The position numbers and the translations under genes are program-made. Shown piece by piece: positions 12,201 through 24,028 of a DNA stretch of 64,000 nucleotides. The stretch is taken from assembly GCF_026914265.1 (NCBI RefSeq), contig NC_069125.1, positions 73,347,546-73,411,545 of the forward strand. Direction: 5' to 3'. Under the pieces are notes generated by a model, which made no database searches, was not told the DNA's origin, and worked only from the letters and a program-made list of their open reading frames with translations. This DNA comes from Mya arenaria. Its lineage: Eukaryota > Mollusca > Bivalvia > Myida > Myidae. Positions within the stretch are counted from its first letter, which is position 1, and each line of letters opens with the position of its first letter.

Positions 12201-15200
12201 GCCTTGTGAGCAGTTGATGTGCATGTGTAATGAGTCTTTTAAGCATTTGATGTGCATGTGTAATGAGTCTTGTGAGCATTTGATGTGCATGTGTAATGAG
12301 TCTTGTGAGCATTTGATGTGCATGTGTAAAATGAGTCTTCTGAGCATTTGATGTGCATGTGTAAAATGAGTATTCTGAGCATTTGATGTGCATGTGTAAT
12401 GAGTCTTGTGAGCATTTGATGTGCATGTGTAATGAGTCTTGTGAGCATTTGATGTGCATGTGTAAAATGAGTCTTCTGAGCATTTGATGTGCATGTGTAA
12501 AATGAGTCTTGTGAGCATTTGATGTGCATGTGTAAAATGAGTCTTCTGAGCATTTGATGTGCATGTGTAAAATGAGTCTTGTGAGCATTTGATGTGCATG
12601 TGTAAAATGAGTCTTGAGAGCATTTGATGTGCATGTGTAATGAGTCTTGTGAGCATTTGATGTGCATGTGTAAAATGAGTCTTGTGAGCATTTGATGTGC
12701 ATGTGTAATGAGTCTTGTGAGCGTTTGATGAGGATGTGTTATGAGTGTTGTGAGCATTTGATGTGCATGTGTAATAAGTCTTGTGAGCATTTGATGTGCA
12801 TGTGTAAGATGAGTCTTCTGAGCATTTGATGTGCATGTGTAAAATGAGTCTTGTGAGCATTTGATGTGCATGTGTAATGAGTCTTGTGAGCGTTTGATGA
12901 GGATGTGTAATGAGTGTTGTGAGCATTTGATGTGCATGTGTAATAAGTCTTGTGAGCATTTGATGTGCATGTGTAAGATGAGTCTTCTGAGCATTTGATG
13001 TGCATGTGTAATGAGTCTTGTGAGCATTTGATGTGCATGTGTAAAATGAGTCTTCTGAGCATTTGATGTGCATGTGTAATGAGTCTTGTGAGCATTTGAT
13101 GTGCATGTAAAATGAGTCTTGTGAGCATTTGATGTGCATGTGTAATGAGTCTTGTGAGCATTTGATGTGCATGTAAAATGAGTCTTCTGAGCATTTGATG
13201 TGCATGTGTAAAATGAGTCTTGTGAGCATTTGATGTGCATGTGTAATGAGTCTTGTGAGCATTTGATGTGCATGTGTAAAATGAGTCTTCTGAGCATTTG
13301 ATGTGCATGTGTAAAATGAGCATTTGATGTGCATGTGTAAAATGAGTCTTCTGAGCATTTGATGTGCATGTGTAAAATGAGTCTTGTGAGCATTTGATGT
13401 GCATGTGTAAAATGAGTCTTGAGAGCATTTGATGTGCATGTGTAATGAGTCTTGTGAGCATTTGATGTGCATGTGTAAAATGAGTCTTGTGAGCATTTGA
13501 TGTGCATGTGTAATGAGTCTTGTGAGCGTTTGATGAGGATGTGTAATGAGTGTTGTGAGCATTTGATGTGCATGTGTAATAAGTCTTGTGAGCATTTGAT
13601 GTGCATGTGTAAGATGAGTCTTCTGAGCATTTGATGTGCATGTGTAATGAGTCTTGTGAGCATTTGATGTGCATGTGTAAAATGAGTCTTCTGAGCATTT
13701 GATGTGCATGTGTAATGAGTCTTGTGAGCATTTGATGTGCATGTAAAATGAGTCTTGTGAGCATTTGATGTGCATGTGTAATGAGTCTTGTGAGCATTTG
13801 ATGTGCATGTAAAATGAGTCTTCTGAGCATTTGATGTGCATGTGTAAAATGAGTCTTGTGAGCATTTGATGTGCATGTGTTATGAGGCTTGTGAGCGTTT
13901 CATGTGTATATATGTATACAGATGTTTGTGTGACAACTGACATTTAGTTCTATTTGTTTCTTTTCAGTTCCAGATGAAGTTCTATCAGCGTAAGTAATAT
14001 AGAATTTTTACAAAAAACACACCATTATTTCGTATAAAGATACAAGTCAAATAAAACTATTTTGAAATTCATTCACAAGCATGAAAGTTTGATAAAAACA
14101 AAATAAATTTTAAAAATTAAAACAAACAACAAAGAAAATTAGAAATAAAAATGTTTAGCTTGAATCCCTGGATGGCGAGATGAATATGTGACCACCCAAC
14201 CACTGAGTTATTTAAAATTCAATATGTAATGACTAATGGGTGTTTTGTAACAAGATAAACACAATTCATGATTTCATCAGAATATCTCCACATTGCAGCA
14301 AAATGTGTCAACATTCAAATGTTAATGCTTATGTTTATTTTACTGGTTAAACGAACATACTTCAGAACACTTCTTCTTATCAGGTAGAAGGTGTCTGGTA
14401 ATAAGAAGTGTTCAATAGCTCTAATGCAAACAGTTACTATGTTTGTTTCTGAATTATATTCTCTTGCAATGTACAGTCAACATGGCTCAACTCATAGCAC
14501 ATATCCGGCGATGACATTTGTATGAAATGTTGTTGATAGCCCACATATAAAGCAAACAGTGCTGTTGTTAAGAAGTTGTTTCCCATCTGCAGGTTGAACA
14601 ATGTGTTCCAGTCAAGCCTGCTACCAGCCCTGGAGCTGGTGGACAGTCATAACGTCACCAAAGTTACCTGCCCCGCTGGCCGAGCCCTCTACCAGGTTGG
14701 GTACACATGTCTGGTTCAACTTAAATTTTGTAGTTGTAGTTTTATCATTTTGTGAGTTAATGTCAAAGCTGTCATAATTATAAAGATTTATCTTTCAACT
14801 GCAAAATTTATTTATATGTGTGCCTTAAACGTAATGCATTTTGCATGAGAGGTGTGAGCTGCAACAATGATTATGGTGTCAGCTTCACCTTGTAATAACA
14901 ATAAAAGTATTATTTGTAATAATAACATCTTTATCTTCAGATGGTTACACATCAAGACATATAACAATACAACTTAAGGCATATTCAATGCAAAACACAT
15001 ATTATAACTGTTCATAAATCTACATGTATACTAAAGTTAGTGAAAAACAACATACCAGTATTTTTTATAAAAGATCCCTTTTTAGCTCACCTGAACACAA
15101 AGTGCTCAAGGTGAGCTATTGTGATCGATCTATGTCCAGCTTCTGTCGTCCATCGTCCGGCATCAACAATTGGTTATAATCATCATCTTCTCCTAAACCG

Positions 15201-17075
15201 CTAGGACAATTTTAATGAAACTTCAAAGTTCAAAGGAGTGATCCTTGGTTGGTGCTTTTTCAAAATTGTTCAAAGAAATGAATTCCATTCAGAACTCTGG
15301 TTGCCATGGCAACCTACAGGAAAAACTACAAAAAAAAATTGGCAAATACTATGAGTCCTAGTGCTTAAATATTTGGTGTGTAACATTGTCTATTGGTTAT
15401 CTACCATGTTTATTCAAATTATGACCTTGGAGAAAAATTGGCCTCACCCCGTGGGTTAAAATGTTCATTATAAATACATTTTGTTAAAATCTGATAGTTA
15501 TGTAAAGTTTACTCTTGAAGCAAGGGCAGCAAGTTTTGCTATATGGTCTCCCTTTTTGTTGGAGATTGCACTACTTTCTATTTTAGTAACAAGGGAATAG
15601 ATTTTAAATTTTATTAAGTCTTCAAAATATTTTTAAGGTAATTATTGTACATGTAGATTATTGTAAACTTCATGTAGATTATTCTAAGCTACAATCTTAT
15701 CTTTTGTGTGGATAGTGAATAAGCCTTATATAAAGAATATTTTGATTGTACACATGTGAAGAAGGGTGATGTTGTCCTAGATGGAAGAAGAGATTATAAG
15801 TATCTTCCATGGCCGAGAGTGTAAGATAGGTTCAAGGGATGAATCTTTCTTACACGAGCGGCTATGGTAGATGCTTTTTCTCCCACTTCAGTTAAACAAA
15901 ATTAAGTAAAAATGTATTTTTTTGCCGGAACTCTTTTGTGGTTAGTGAAAATAATTGCGTACGGATATGCAATAATTCGTGGTTGTCATGGATATTCGCG
16001 CAGTGATTCAGAGTATGTAAATGGTCTGATCGGTCTTTAAATAGTTCTAAGAAGAGTGAAGCATTATTTCTTGAAAGGTGCGTGAAAACTGTTTTCTGGT
16101 GACATTTGAAGCGAGAAATAATTAACTCGCGTTCTAAATATTGCCACCAGACAAGGTTTCCATGATGCGCTACAGACGACAGTCTTCAACAAGGGAGGTA
16201 ATTACAATGTGGTGACCATTTAAAGAAGATCCATACGGGCATTTTGTCTTCGCCCGTGGGCAAGATAAGAATTTCTAGCATGGTTAAATTAATGGATCTA
16301 CTTATCTGAGGTGGCAGAAAATATTAGTCGAAGGTGCTAAATATGTACCGATATTTGATTTTTAGAGCTTAAGGCAGTTTATTGATTTTATTGGATGGTG
16401 CACTGTTTGTTGTTTGTGTGTCTATACTAAAAGTTCTTTCAGTGTGCAAGCAATTTTACATAGTTTTGTCAGCCTGCAGGCAATTGAACGAAGTCCTGTC
16501 AGTGTGCAGGCAATTGAACAAAGTCCTGTCAGTGTGTAGGCAACTGAAAAAAGTCCTGTCAGTGTGCAGGTATCTGTACATTCAGTTGATTAGTAGTAAA
16601 ACTGGCACAGTTCACATATCCTGTCTGTATGATCTTCAGGTAATTGGCAGTTCAGGCACACCATACACATGCTTTCTGAGCAGCCGCTACTGTTCCTGCC
16701 CCTCTTACCAGTTTTCCTGCCTCAAGAAGGGGGACCACCTCATGGTACGTATTTAATGACCAAACCTGAACGCAACTAGTTTAACAGAGAAATACTGTTA
16801 ATGGCTTCTTGAAATTCTTCGTAATTTGTGACAACTGTATTTAATATTGAAATACAGACCAGCATACTCCTGGTACATATTTAACTACCCAGGAAGTATG
16901 GGATTAATCTCTTTAGATGTGCCTAACTATAGATATTAAGTACATGTTAAGTATGTTACATGTGTTTCAGTGCAAGCATGTGCTGGCTGTGAGACTGTGT
17001 GAGGCAATGGGTGGTGTACGGGAACTGGATGTCACCAATCAGGAGATCACCAACATGCTCAAACAGCTCGAATGA
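6258..17075 (+). CDS. ZSWIM7: SWIM zinc-finger protein, Shu2/SWS1 homologue
   Basis: In other animals ZSWIM7 pairs with SWSAP1 and supports RAD51-dependent recombination repair and meiosis. Six exons keep phase: 6258-6333, 8300-8371, 13968-13989 (a 22-nt microexon), 14593-14695, 16640-16744 and 16971-17075, giving 160 residues (human about 140). The SWIM motif CxC(n)CxH is formed by Cys109 and Cys111 (YCSCP, exon 5) with Cys127 and His129 (CKHVLA, exon 6), so it is split by the last intron. Matches to human include the AVVEE-like N terminus, IPDE, ALELVD and VTCPAGRALYQ. Exon 1 is the least certain: its donor (GTATCT) is weak and its 25 residues have no clear human counterpart, though it joins in frame. 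Intron 2 is a giant minisatellite. Exons 5 and 6 recur downstream. Confidence 0.88.
6733..6757. mobile_element. Solo end of the same MITE family, ZSWIM7 intron 1
   Basis: The words gtggttacaattgactg match the right terminal repeat of the 305-bp MITE. No left end is seen nearby, so this is a remnant. Confidence 0.55.
7440..8030. repeat. Degenerate interspersed repeat, ZSWIM7 intron 1
   Basis: Phrases such as gaccaaacttggtat, gattgcttttgg and ggtcaaggtcactgttactaaaa recur two or three times at roughly 140-190 bp spacing, with much divergence. I recall similar phrasing in bivalve genomes, but I cannot assign a family. The 35- to 83-residue open frames here look accidental. Confidence 0.5.
8611..13907. 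repeat. 5.3-kb minisatellite, about 33-bp unit, in ZSWIM7 intron 2
   Basis: About 158 head-to-tail copies of a unit containing cttgtgagcatttgatgtg and catgtgtaatgaat. The left part is mostly exact 33-mers. The right part alternates 33-mers with 35-mers (taaaatgag) and occasional shorter forms. A 33-bp period is eleven codons, so long open frames appear on both strands (a repeating NESCEHLMCMC on plus, MHIKCSQDSLH on minus) without being genes. Variant units carrying atggggagcag recur at 11079, 11173, 11330, 11490, 11649 and 11840. Variants with gatgaggatgtg recur at 10664, 12722, 12894 and 13528, showing higher-order structure. It fills nearly the whole 5.6-kb intron and ends only about 60 bp before a 22-nt exon. 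Confidence 0.97.
12880..13875. repeat. Higher-order duplication (about 635 bp) inside the minisatellite
   Basis: Marker variants repeat at a fixed offset: 12894 and 13528 (gatgaggatgtg), 13106 and 13742, and 13172 and 13808 (the shortened gcatgtaaaatg). A block of about 360 bp at 12880-13240 is thus copied at 13515-13875. Confidence 0.75.
14365..14413. other. Short stem-loop in ZSWIM7 intron 3
   Basis: gaacacttctt at 14365 pairs with aagaagtgttc ending at 14413, about 20 bp apart. No function is assigned; the rest of introns 3 and 4 up to 15085 shows nothing else I can name. Confidence 0.4.
15085..15470. repeat. Interspersed repeat with palindromic head, ZSWIM7 intron 4
   Basis: It starts with an imperfect palindrome: agctcacctga pairs with tcaaggtgagct. 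Stretches with cttcaaagttcaaagg and tggttgccatggcaacct follow. I recall this wording as a frequent dispersed repeat in bivalves, but the family is not assigned. The left breakpoint of the ZSWIM7 tandem duplication (15245) falls inside it. Confidence 0.55.
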
Positions 17076-17838
17076 ACACTGGGATAGCTGCAATGTGAAC
17101 GCTAGGAGAGTTGATGCTGCGGTGCAAATTATTATATGGAAATCATATAGTCATATCAATACAATAGCTGCTTTTGAACAAACCTTAAGTTCACCTAAGG
17201 TTAAGTTTGCTTGATCAAGCATGTCAGTATGTTGGTACATTGAGCAAGTACTGAAAAAAGAACTTACATTACCAAAATTACAATGTATTAAAAGTATGTG
17301 TTGTGGTTTGATGTGACTTACTGACAAACAATTCCAAGTTGGTACACAAACCTATATAAACACTTTTATATGATTTTTAAGACTCTCTCCTTTTACACTG
17401 AACGATTTGTGGTGTGCATTGGGTATAAAACTGTTACTGAGAACTTGCGAAATTGATAAGAAAATGAATTTGGTTGCTTATAATTGATTGCGATATTTAA
17501 AAATTGTTGATTGGCATTTTTTTTATAAAGTGTGATGATAATATTCATCCTGTTTTTTCATTCTGGTGCGAAAAATCTGACCCGATGGCAAGTGCAGAAA
17601 ATGGTTACGATGTATGCCGAGTAACCAGCCACGCAGCATGCCCAAGGGTCGGTTTTATCAATCTAGAAATTATTACCCAAACCGAAAACTCATGATGGTT
17701 TTTTTGTCTTGCAAACCATAATTTTCAATTGGTGTGAAAATTTACATAGAAAACACATTTTTGTGCATTTCAGAAAACAGCACGTATGATTTTGTTCACT
17801 GATGTCATTATGCATGATGCATAATAATTGTAGTTAGA
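15245..17838. repeat. Proximal copy of a 2.59-kb tandem duplication
   Basis: This block, spanning part of ZSWIM7 intron 4 to about 760 bp beyond the stop codon, is repeated directly at 17839-20436 with an offset of 2594-2597 bp. I noticed about ten single-base or small indel differences, for example in the T run near 17520, so the copies are well above 99 per cent identical and the event is recent. The shared words at the junction (ttggttggtgc) point to a simple tandem duplication. Confidence 0.95.
16437..16575. repeat. 30-bp tandem repeat in ZSWIM7 intron 4
   Basis: About four and a half imperfect copies of a 30-bp unit containing gtcagtgtgcaggcaattga. The unit length is a multiple of three, which leaves a short open frame with a repeating SVCRQL pattern. 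It lies just upstream of the exon 5 acceptor, so I read it as intronic. The copy in the distal duplicate is at 19032-19170. Confidence 0.8.
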
Positions 17839-19031
17839 TTGGTTGGTGCTTTTTCAAAATTGTTCAAAGAAATGAATTCCATTCAGAACTCTGGTTGCCA
17901 TGGCAACCTACAGGAAAAACTACAAAAAAAAATTGGCAAATACTATGAGTCCTAGTGCTTAAATATTTGGTGTGTAACATTGTCTATTGGTTATCTACCA
18001 TGTTTATTCAAATTATGACCTTGGAGAAAAATTGGCCTCACCCCGTGGGTTAAAATGTTCATTATAAATACATTTTGTTAAAATCTGATAGTTATGTAAA
18101 GTTTACTCTTGAAGCAAGGGCAGCAAGTTTTGCTATATGGTCTCCCTTTTTGTTGGAGATTGCACTACTTTCTATTTTAGTAACAAGGGAATAGATTTTA
18201 AATTTTATTAAGTCTTCAAAATATTTTTAAGGTAATTATTGTACATGTAGATTATTGTAAACTTCATGTAGATTATTCTAAGCTACAATCTTATCTTTTG
18301 TGTGGATAGTGTTATAAGCCTTATATAAAGAATATTTTGATTGTACACATGTGAAGAAGGGTGATGTTGTCCTAGATGGAAGAAGAGATTATAAGTATCT
18401 TCCATGGCCGAGAGTGTAAGATAGGTTCAAGGGATGAATCTTTCTTACACGAGCGGCTATGGTAGATGCTTTTTCTCCCACTTCAGTTAAACAAAAACAA
18501 GTAAAAATGTATTTTTTTGCCGGAACTCTTTTGTGGTTAGTGAAAATAATTGCGTACGGATATGCAATAATTCGTGGTTGTCATGGATATTCGCGCAGTG
18601 ATTCAGAGTATGTAAATGGTCTGATCGGTCTTTAAATAGTTCTAAGAAGAGTGAAGCATTATTTCTTGAAAGGTGCGTGAAAACTGTTTTCTGGTGACAT
18701 TTGAAGCGAGAAATAATTAACTCGCGTTCTAAATATTGCCACCAGACAAGGTTTCCATGATGCGCTACAGACGACAGTCTTCAACAAGGGAGGTAATTAC
18801 AATGTGGTGACCATTTAAAGAAGATCCATACGGGCATTTTGTCTTCGCCCGTGGGCAAGATAAGAATTTCTAGCATGGTTAAATTAATGGATCTACTTAT
18901 CTGAGGTGGCAGAAAATATTAGTCGAAGGTGCTAAATATGTACCGATATTTGATTTTTAGAGCTTAAGGCAGTTTATTGATTTTATTGGATGGTGCACTG
19001 TTTGTTGTTTGTGTGTCTATACTAAAAGTTC

Positions 19032-19170
19032 TTTCAGTGTGCAAGCAATTTTACATAGTTTTGTCAGCCTGCAGGCAATTGAACGAAGTCCTGTCAGTGT
19101 GCAGGCAATTGAACAAAGTCCTGTCAGTGTGTAGGCAACTGAAAAAAGTCCTGTCAGTGTGCAGGTATCT
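19032..19170. repeat. 30-bp tandem repeat, distal duplicate
   Basis: Counterpart of the repeat at 16437-16575, carried along by the 2.59-kb duplication. Confidence 0.8.
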
Positions 19171-19234
19171 GTACATTCAGTTGATTAGTAGTAAAACTGG
19201 CACAGTTCACATATCCTGTCTGTATGATCTTCAG

Positions 19235-19670
19235 GTAATTGGCAGTTCAGGCACACCATACACATGCTTTCTGAGCAGCCGCTACTGTTCCTGCCCCTCT
19301 TACCAGTTTTCCTGCCTCAAGAAGGGGGACCACCTCATGGTACGTATTTAATGACCAAACCTGAACGCAACTAGTTTAACAGAGAAATACTGTTAATGGC
19401 TTCTTGAAATTCTTCGTAATTTGTGACAACTGTATTTAATATTGAAATACAGACCAGCATACTCCTGGTACATATTTAACTACCCAGGAAGTATGGGATT
19501 AATCTCTTTAGATGTGCCTAACTATAGATATTAAGTGCATGTTAAGTATGTTACATGTGTTTCAGTGCAAGCATGTGCTGGCTGTGAGACTGTGTGAGGC
19601 AATGGGTGGTGTACGGGAACTGGATGTCACCAATCAGGAGATCACCAACATGCTCAAACAGCTCGAATGA
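19235..19670 (+). pseudogene. Duplicated ZSWIM7 exons 5 and 6 (partial gene copy)
   Basis: Exons 19235-19339 and 19566-19670 repeat ZSWIM7 exons 5 and 6 without a coding difference that I can see, with acceptor and donor sites kept and the same stop codon. No copies of exons 1-4 lie between the two sets, so this is a 3' partial duplicate, not a second gene. Exon 5 is 105 nt and phase 0 at both ends, so splicing to either copy, or including exon 5 twice, would stay in frame. Whether the distal set is ever used as an alternative 3' end cannot be told from sequence. Confidence 0.85.
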
Positions 19671-20481
19671 ACACTGGGATAGCTGCAATGTGAACGCTAG
19701 GAGAGTTGATGCTGCGGTGCAAATTATTATATGGAAATCATATAGTCATATCAATACAATAGCTGCTTTTGAACAAACCTTAAGTTCACCTAAGGTTAAG
19801 TTTGCTTGATCAAGCATGTCAGTATGTTGGTACATTGAGCAAGTACTGAAAAAAGAACTCACATTACCAAAATTACAATGTATTAAAAGTATGTGTTGTG
19901 GTTTGATGTGACTTACTGACAAACAATTCCAAGTTGGTACACAAACCTATATAAACACTTTTATATGATTTTCAAGACTCTCTCCTTTTACACTGAACGA
20001 TTTGTGGTGTGTATTGGGTATAAAACTGTTACTGAGAACTTGCGAAATTGATAAGAAAATGAATTTGGTTGCTTATAATTGATTGCGATATTTAAAAATT
20101 GTTGATTGGCATGTTTTTTTATAAAGTGTGATGATAATATTCATCCTGTTTTTTTCATTCTGGTGCGAAAAATCTGACCCGATGGCAAGTGCAGAAAATG
20201 GTTACGATGTATGCCGAGTAACCAGCCACGCAGCATGCCCAAGGGTCGGTTTTATCAATCTAGAAATTATTACCCAAACCGAAAACTCATGATGGTTTTT
20301 TTGTCTTGCAAACCATAATTTTCAATTGGTGTGAAAATTTACATAGAAAACACATTTTTGTGCATTTCAGAAAACAGCACGTATGATTTTGTTCACTGAT
20401 GTCATTATGCATGATGCATAATAATTGTAGTTAGATGTTGACTTCAAATGCTTTCTCTAAAACAGTGCTGTTTTATAATTA

Positions 20482-21207
20482 CAGTCGAAACTCGTTGGCT
20501 CGATATCTCATGGCTCGAACCAAATTAAAAGGACCGATTTTTATTTTTAGTTGTTCATATAAATTTCGATCGGATGGCTCGATATCTTGAGGGTCGATAT
20601 TTCTCCACGCTCGAAGTGGTTTTCGCGGTCCCAAACAAGAATTTCACACTTTGATTTGGTTTCTTGGGTCGATGTCATTTTCGCGGGTTCAGTTAAGAAT
20701 CTCACGCCTTGATTTGTTTGATTGGCTTCATTTAGCACAAGGCGCTAATCGATTAAAATTGCTTGACTGATATTATAATTATTGTCGAATTTAAATGGTT
20801 TAACAGTTTGAATAAACATGCCATCACTTTGAGTTATGTCTCTAATTGTTATCCATCCCTAGATTACTATGCATTTTGATATAACTTTTAAGCTATGTTT
20901 GCGTTACCCACTGTTTACAATTGCTTGTTTTCGCATAAAAGTATTTTAATTATAAATAAAAAATAAAATGATATTTTCTAATAATCGAATAAGTCATATT
21001 ACGAAATTTAGGGTGCGTAACTATGCCCAATAAATACTCTTCCTTCTCTTGCGGTGATAGCGTAGCCAATAACAAACGAGGTAAATAAGACTTTATGTAA
21101 CAAATGAAAAAATAACATTCTGTAAGCAATCCCGCTTGGCTCGATATTCTCGAGGCTCGAAGTACTTTGGCCGGTCCCTAGAATATCGAGCCATCGAGTT
21201 TCGACTG
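20482..21207. mobile_element. Non-autonomous pogo/Tigger-like DNA transposon
   Basis: Terminal inverted repeats begin CAGTCGAAACTCG (20482) and end CGAGTTTCGACTG (21207), flanked on both sides by TA, as expected for the Tc1/mariner-pogo group. Subterminal repeats of ggctcgatat occur at both ends. The 726-bp interior has no transposase frame, so it needs a partner in trans. It lies just downstream of the duplicated ZSWIM7 exons. Confidence 0.8.
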
Positions 21208-21209
21208 TA

Positions 21210-23417
21210 TATAACTTGTAAAATGTTTCCTTTTGAGCTCTATGGAAATGTGATACCTTTGTTTTCATAAGATAAAAAAGATCAGAAGTTGTTGCGCTTG
21301 ACTAATCTGGCATGAGAATTCACTAGAATTGCCTGTTGAGGCGTGCAAGAAATATGTGAATTTAAAATATTCATAATGCATAATCACCTGAATGTGTGCA
21401 GGGCATCAAATTTTGTCGCACACCTCGTTTCGCACAATGAAGTTTTGTCGTACGTTCCATTGCCTCGCGATTTTCGGCGTCGTTTTCAAGAGCATTCATG
21501 CATCGAAGTAGCCGCTTCGCTGAGTAATTGAAGCAAAATGCTACTTTTTGAACCCTCTTCAACCTATTGCGAACGTTTGGTTCTTCAGACGCATCGCATA
21601 TGGCTAAGTTCAAATAATGACAGTGTGTATATAATGCTTGGGGGTGAATCTCTCTCTAATTCGGGCCTGCACTCCCCAAAATTTTCACGACATATTGGAT
21701 GCACCATCGTAGCCTTGGCCTCGAAGCTTGTCCATGTTTACACCGGAATTTCTCAAAAGGAACAGAAAGGCTTGTATATCGATTAGATAATCATAATTAC
21801 AAATATTTATTTTTTTAGATTTACAGAAATGAACGATGGAATAATTTAAGTAATAACTAGGAGACCTTACCCTGGTTAGGCATCAGCTTTCAATGCATTT
21901 TTGGGGTTTTTGAGTTTTCGATTTTTCAAAGCAAGTATGCACACGTGCGTATGCCTAGGAACGGGCTTACTGAGCAGTTTAAGACATTGTTGTTATGTGT
22001 ATTTTTCTTAATACAGCAGTTTAAATGTGAATGCAGTTGCACTACTTTCATTCCACATAAATCTGACACAGTGAACTATATTGTTGCTTTGTGAATATAA
22101 ACTGTGTTATTTTTAAGGACATACTATTTATTATGTAACAAATTGTTTACTTAAAATATAGAAGAAAAGTGTTAACGCTATATTAATATTCGGACTGTAT
22201 TTTCTACACATGCTTTATGAAACTTGGTCTAAATGTTTGTTTGCATGAAATCTAGGTCAGGGTTGATTGGGCATTGGGTCATGTCTGGTCTTAAATTAGT
22301 TCACTATGTCAACAGTTCAAAATTGTTTACACCTGAGGCCACCTTGACTATTTAATTTCTAGGAAGCTTGGTCAGAATATATTATGTCTCTATGGAATCT
22401 ATGTAGCTTAAGGATGCACTCTTACTCCCAAATAAGATTTATCAAAATTAATGAAGTTGTTTTAATATACCAAAAGGGATGAATACATGTTGAAAATGAT
22501 GGTTCTGAAGGATACCGAATTTAATTTTGAAAGAGAGGTGCAGAAAACAGGCTATTTCTACTTTATGAGACGAATGTAGGACGAAGTGAACCACTTCCCA
22601 AGTGAACCAGGACTAAGTGAACCACTTGGTGAGACGAAGTGAACCATCTATATGTTATATAGGGAATATTCTCTTAATGTAATATTATGTTTCAGAGTTT
22701 ATTTTCCTGAGTATAAATGATTTAATAGGTAATATGAATAAATTGTTAATCAAAGTGTTTATTTATTAGAATTCTGAAGACCATAGTAGATCACAGTGAA
22801 TCTTTTAGCATTCACCAATCATTGATTATTTTTGCGTATTTAGCTATTAAATACACGGTTACAATTCTGTTTTCAGTAATTAAGATATTCCATAAATTAT
22901 TATTTAGTATGAAGTTAAATGTTTATCACTCAAAATGTATGTTTGTTATACTTGTGTATGTACTGATTATGAATAATAGTGTCACTTTAATTAGTCGAAT
23001 AGTCAGGTGAAATCATTTCTTTTGCATTTCTATATCAGATTGACCAGTTCACATACATGTATACGGTGAAAGTAAAATAAGAAGCTCGCTTGATCCGATG
23101 TTTAATAATGCTTGTTAACGCTCTTTACAGTTTGACAGAAACTACTTGCAGGAATTGATGGAAACATGTAACATAAATAAATTACAATGTCAAGTTGCAA
23201 ATGTAACACACAACCAACTCGAGGTCACTTCATTGCACCAGGCCAATACTCGAAAATTATTAAAAGGAATAAATTGAAACTTTGAACATTGCTCACAGAG
23301 TTGCAGAGCTATCTCCCCTTCCACTTTTATTTTTTAGAGAGTTAGTAAAAGAATACATTTGAAACTACAGTTTTATACTATCGGCGGTAGCAGGTATTTC
23401 AACATTAATAACACTTA
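21210..23417. other. Intergenic stretch without recognised genes
   Basis: Open frames of 60-86 codons here show no family resemblance or splice context. A small cluster of agtgaaccac repeats lies at 22579-22650. The stretch at 21380-21770 is somewhat richer in CG dinucleotides than its surroundings, but I cannot make a gene of it. Confidence 0.5.
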
Positions 23418-23450
23418 TTTCTTGAAATACTATGCAATCGGGTATGCAAC

Positions 23451-23523
23451 GCCTCCGTGGCCCAATGGATAAGGCATCGGCCTCCTAAGCTGGGGATTGC
23501 GGGTCCGAGTCCCGCCGGAGGTT
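23451..23523 (+). tRNA. tRNA-Arg(CCT), ArgA copy of unit 1
   Basis: Cloverleaf of 73 nt: loop CTCCTAA gives anticodon CCT. It has an A-box (TGGCCCAATGG) but a changed T loop (TCCGAGT instead of TTCGAGT), so the B-box is weakened. The anticodon stem has an extra G-T pair. A TTTTT run lies about 20 bp downstream. It is the most diverged ArgA at the left edge of the array and may be decaying. Confidence 0.8.
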
Positions 23524-24028
23524 CGTTTGTCAGATGAGCTATTTTTCTTACATATCACTTGTATTTTCAATTTGACAAAGGGAGGTCAGTATGCGCTTCA
23601 TCATTAAAATCGTTACGTAAAGTGTCTGTTTATGGGCGATAACTCAACTTTCTGAGGCCAATTGTTTAAAACTGGTACATTCTTTAGTTAGGAGAGAATC
23701 GGCCAAAAATATTCAATGATTGGTCAGTTGTTATACAAAATGTAATATTAACCAATGAAAGTGATTATCAGTTCTAGAGTTAATATGCAGACGTTTTTTC
23801 AGTTTTATGCAATTGGCTGCAACCGGTATTTTACCAAAAGATTACACTTTTCACGTAACAAATTGAAAACAAATATATAGCGCAAATGTTGCTTTTTAAG
23901 ATATTTTGGTCGATGCAAAAACTTGATTACTTGCAGAAATATCTATTTTCATCATAAGAACAAATCAATCTAACTTTGATGTACTGTTCTTTAAAAATCA
24001 AAGAGCCCTTCAGCAAGGCAAAATATTA

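Larger units (their letters stand above)
17839..20436. repeat. Distal copy of the 2.59-kb tandem duplication
   Basis: Second copy of 15245-17838. It ends at ttagat (20431-20436), after which the sequence becomes unique. It contains the duplicated ZSWIM7 exons 5 and 6 and the 30-bp repeat at 19032-19170. Confidence 0.95.

Noticed and set aside
8470-13943. Very long open frames (227 to 1181 codons) on both strands of the 33-bp repeat
   Set aside because: A 33-bp period keeps any open frame open; composition is extreme, both strands are open at once, and the repeat lies inside an intron of ZSWIM7.
16382-19351. 124-codon frame with repeating SVCRQL, present twice
   Set aside because: It comes from the 30-bp intronic repeat joined to ZSWIM7 exon 5 read from upstream; the second is the duplicated copy. 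The exon acceptor at 16640 explains the coding part.
21343-21786. Pair of 62- and 82-codon plus-strand frames as an unannotated gene
   Set aside because: No splice-joined product or family match could be made, and the codon pattern is not convincing.
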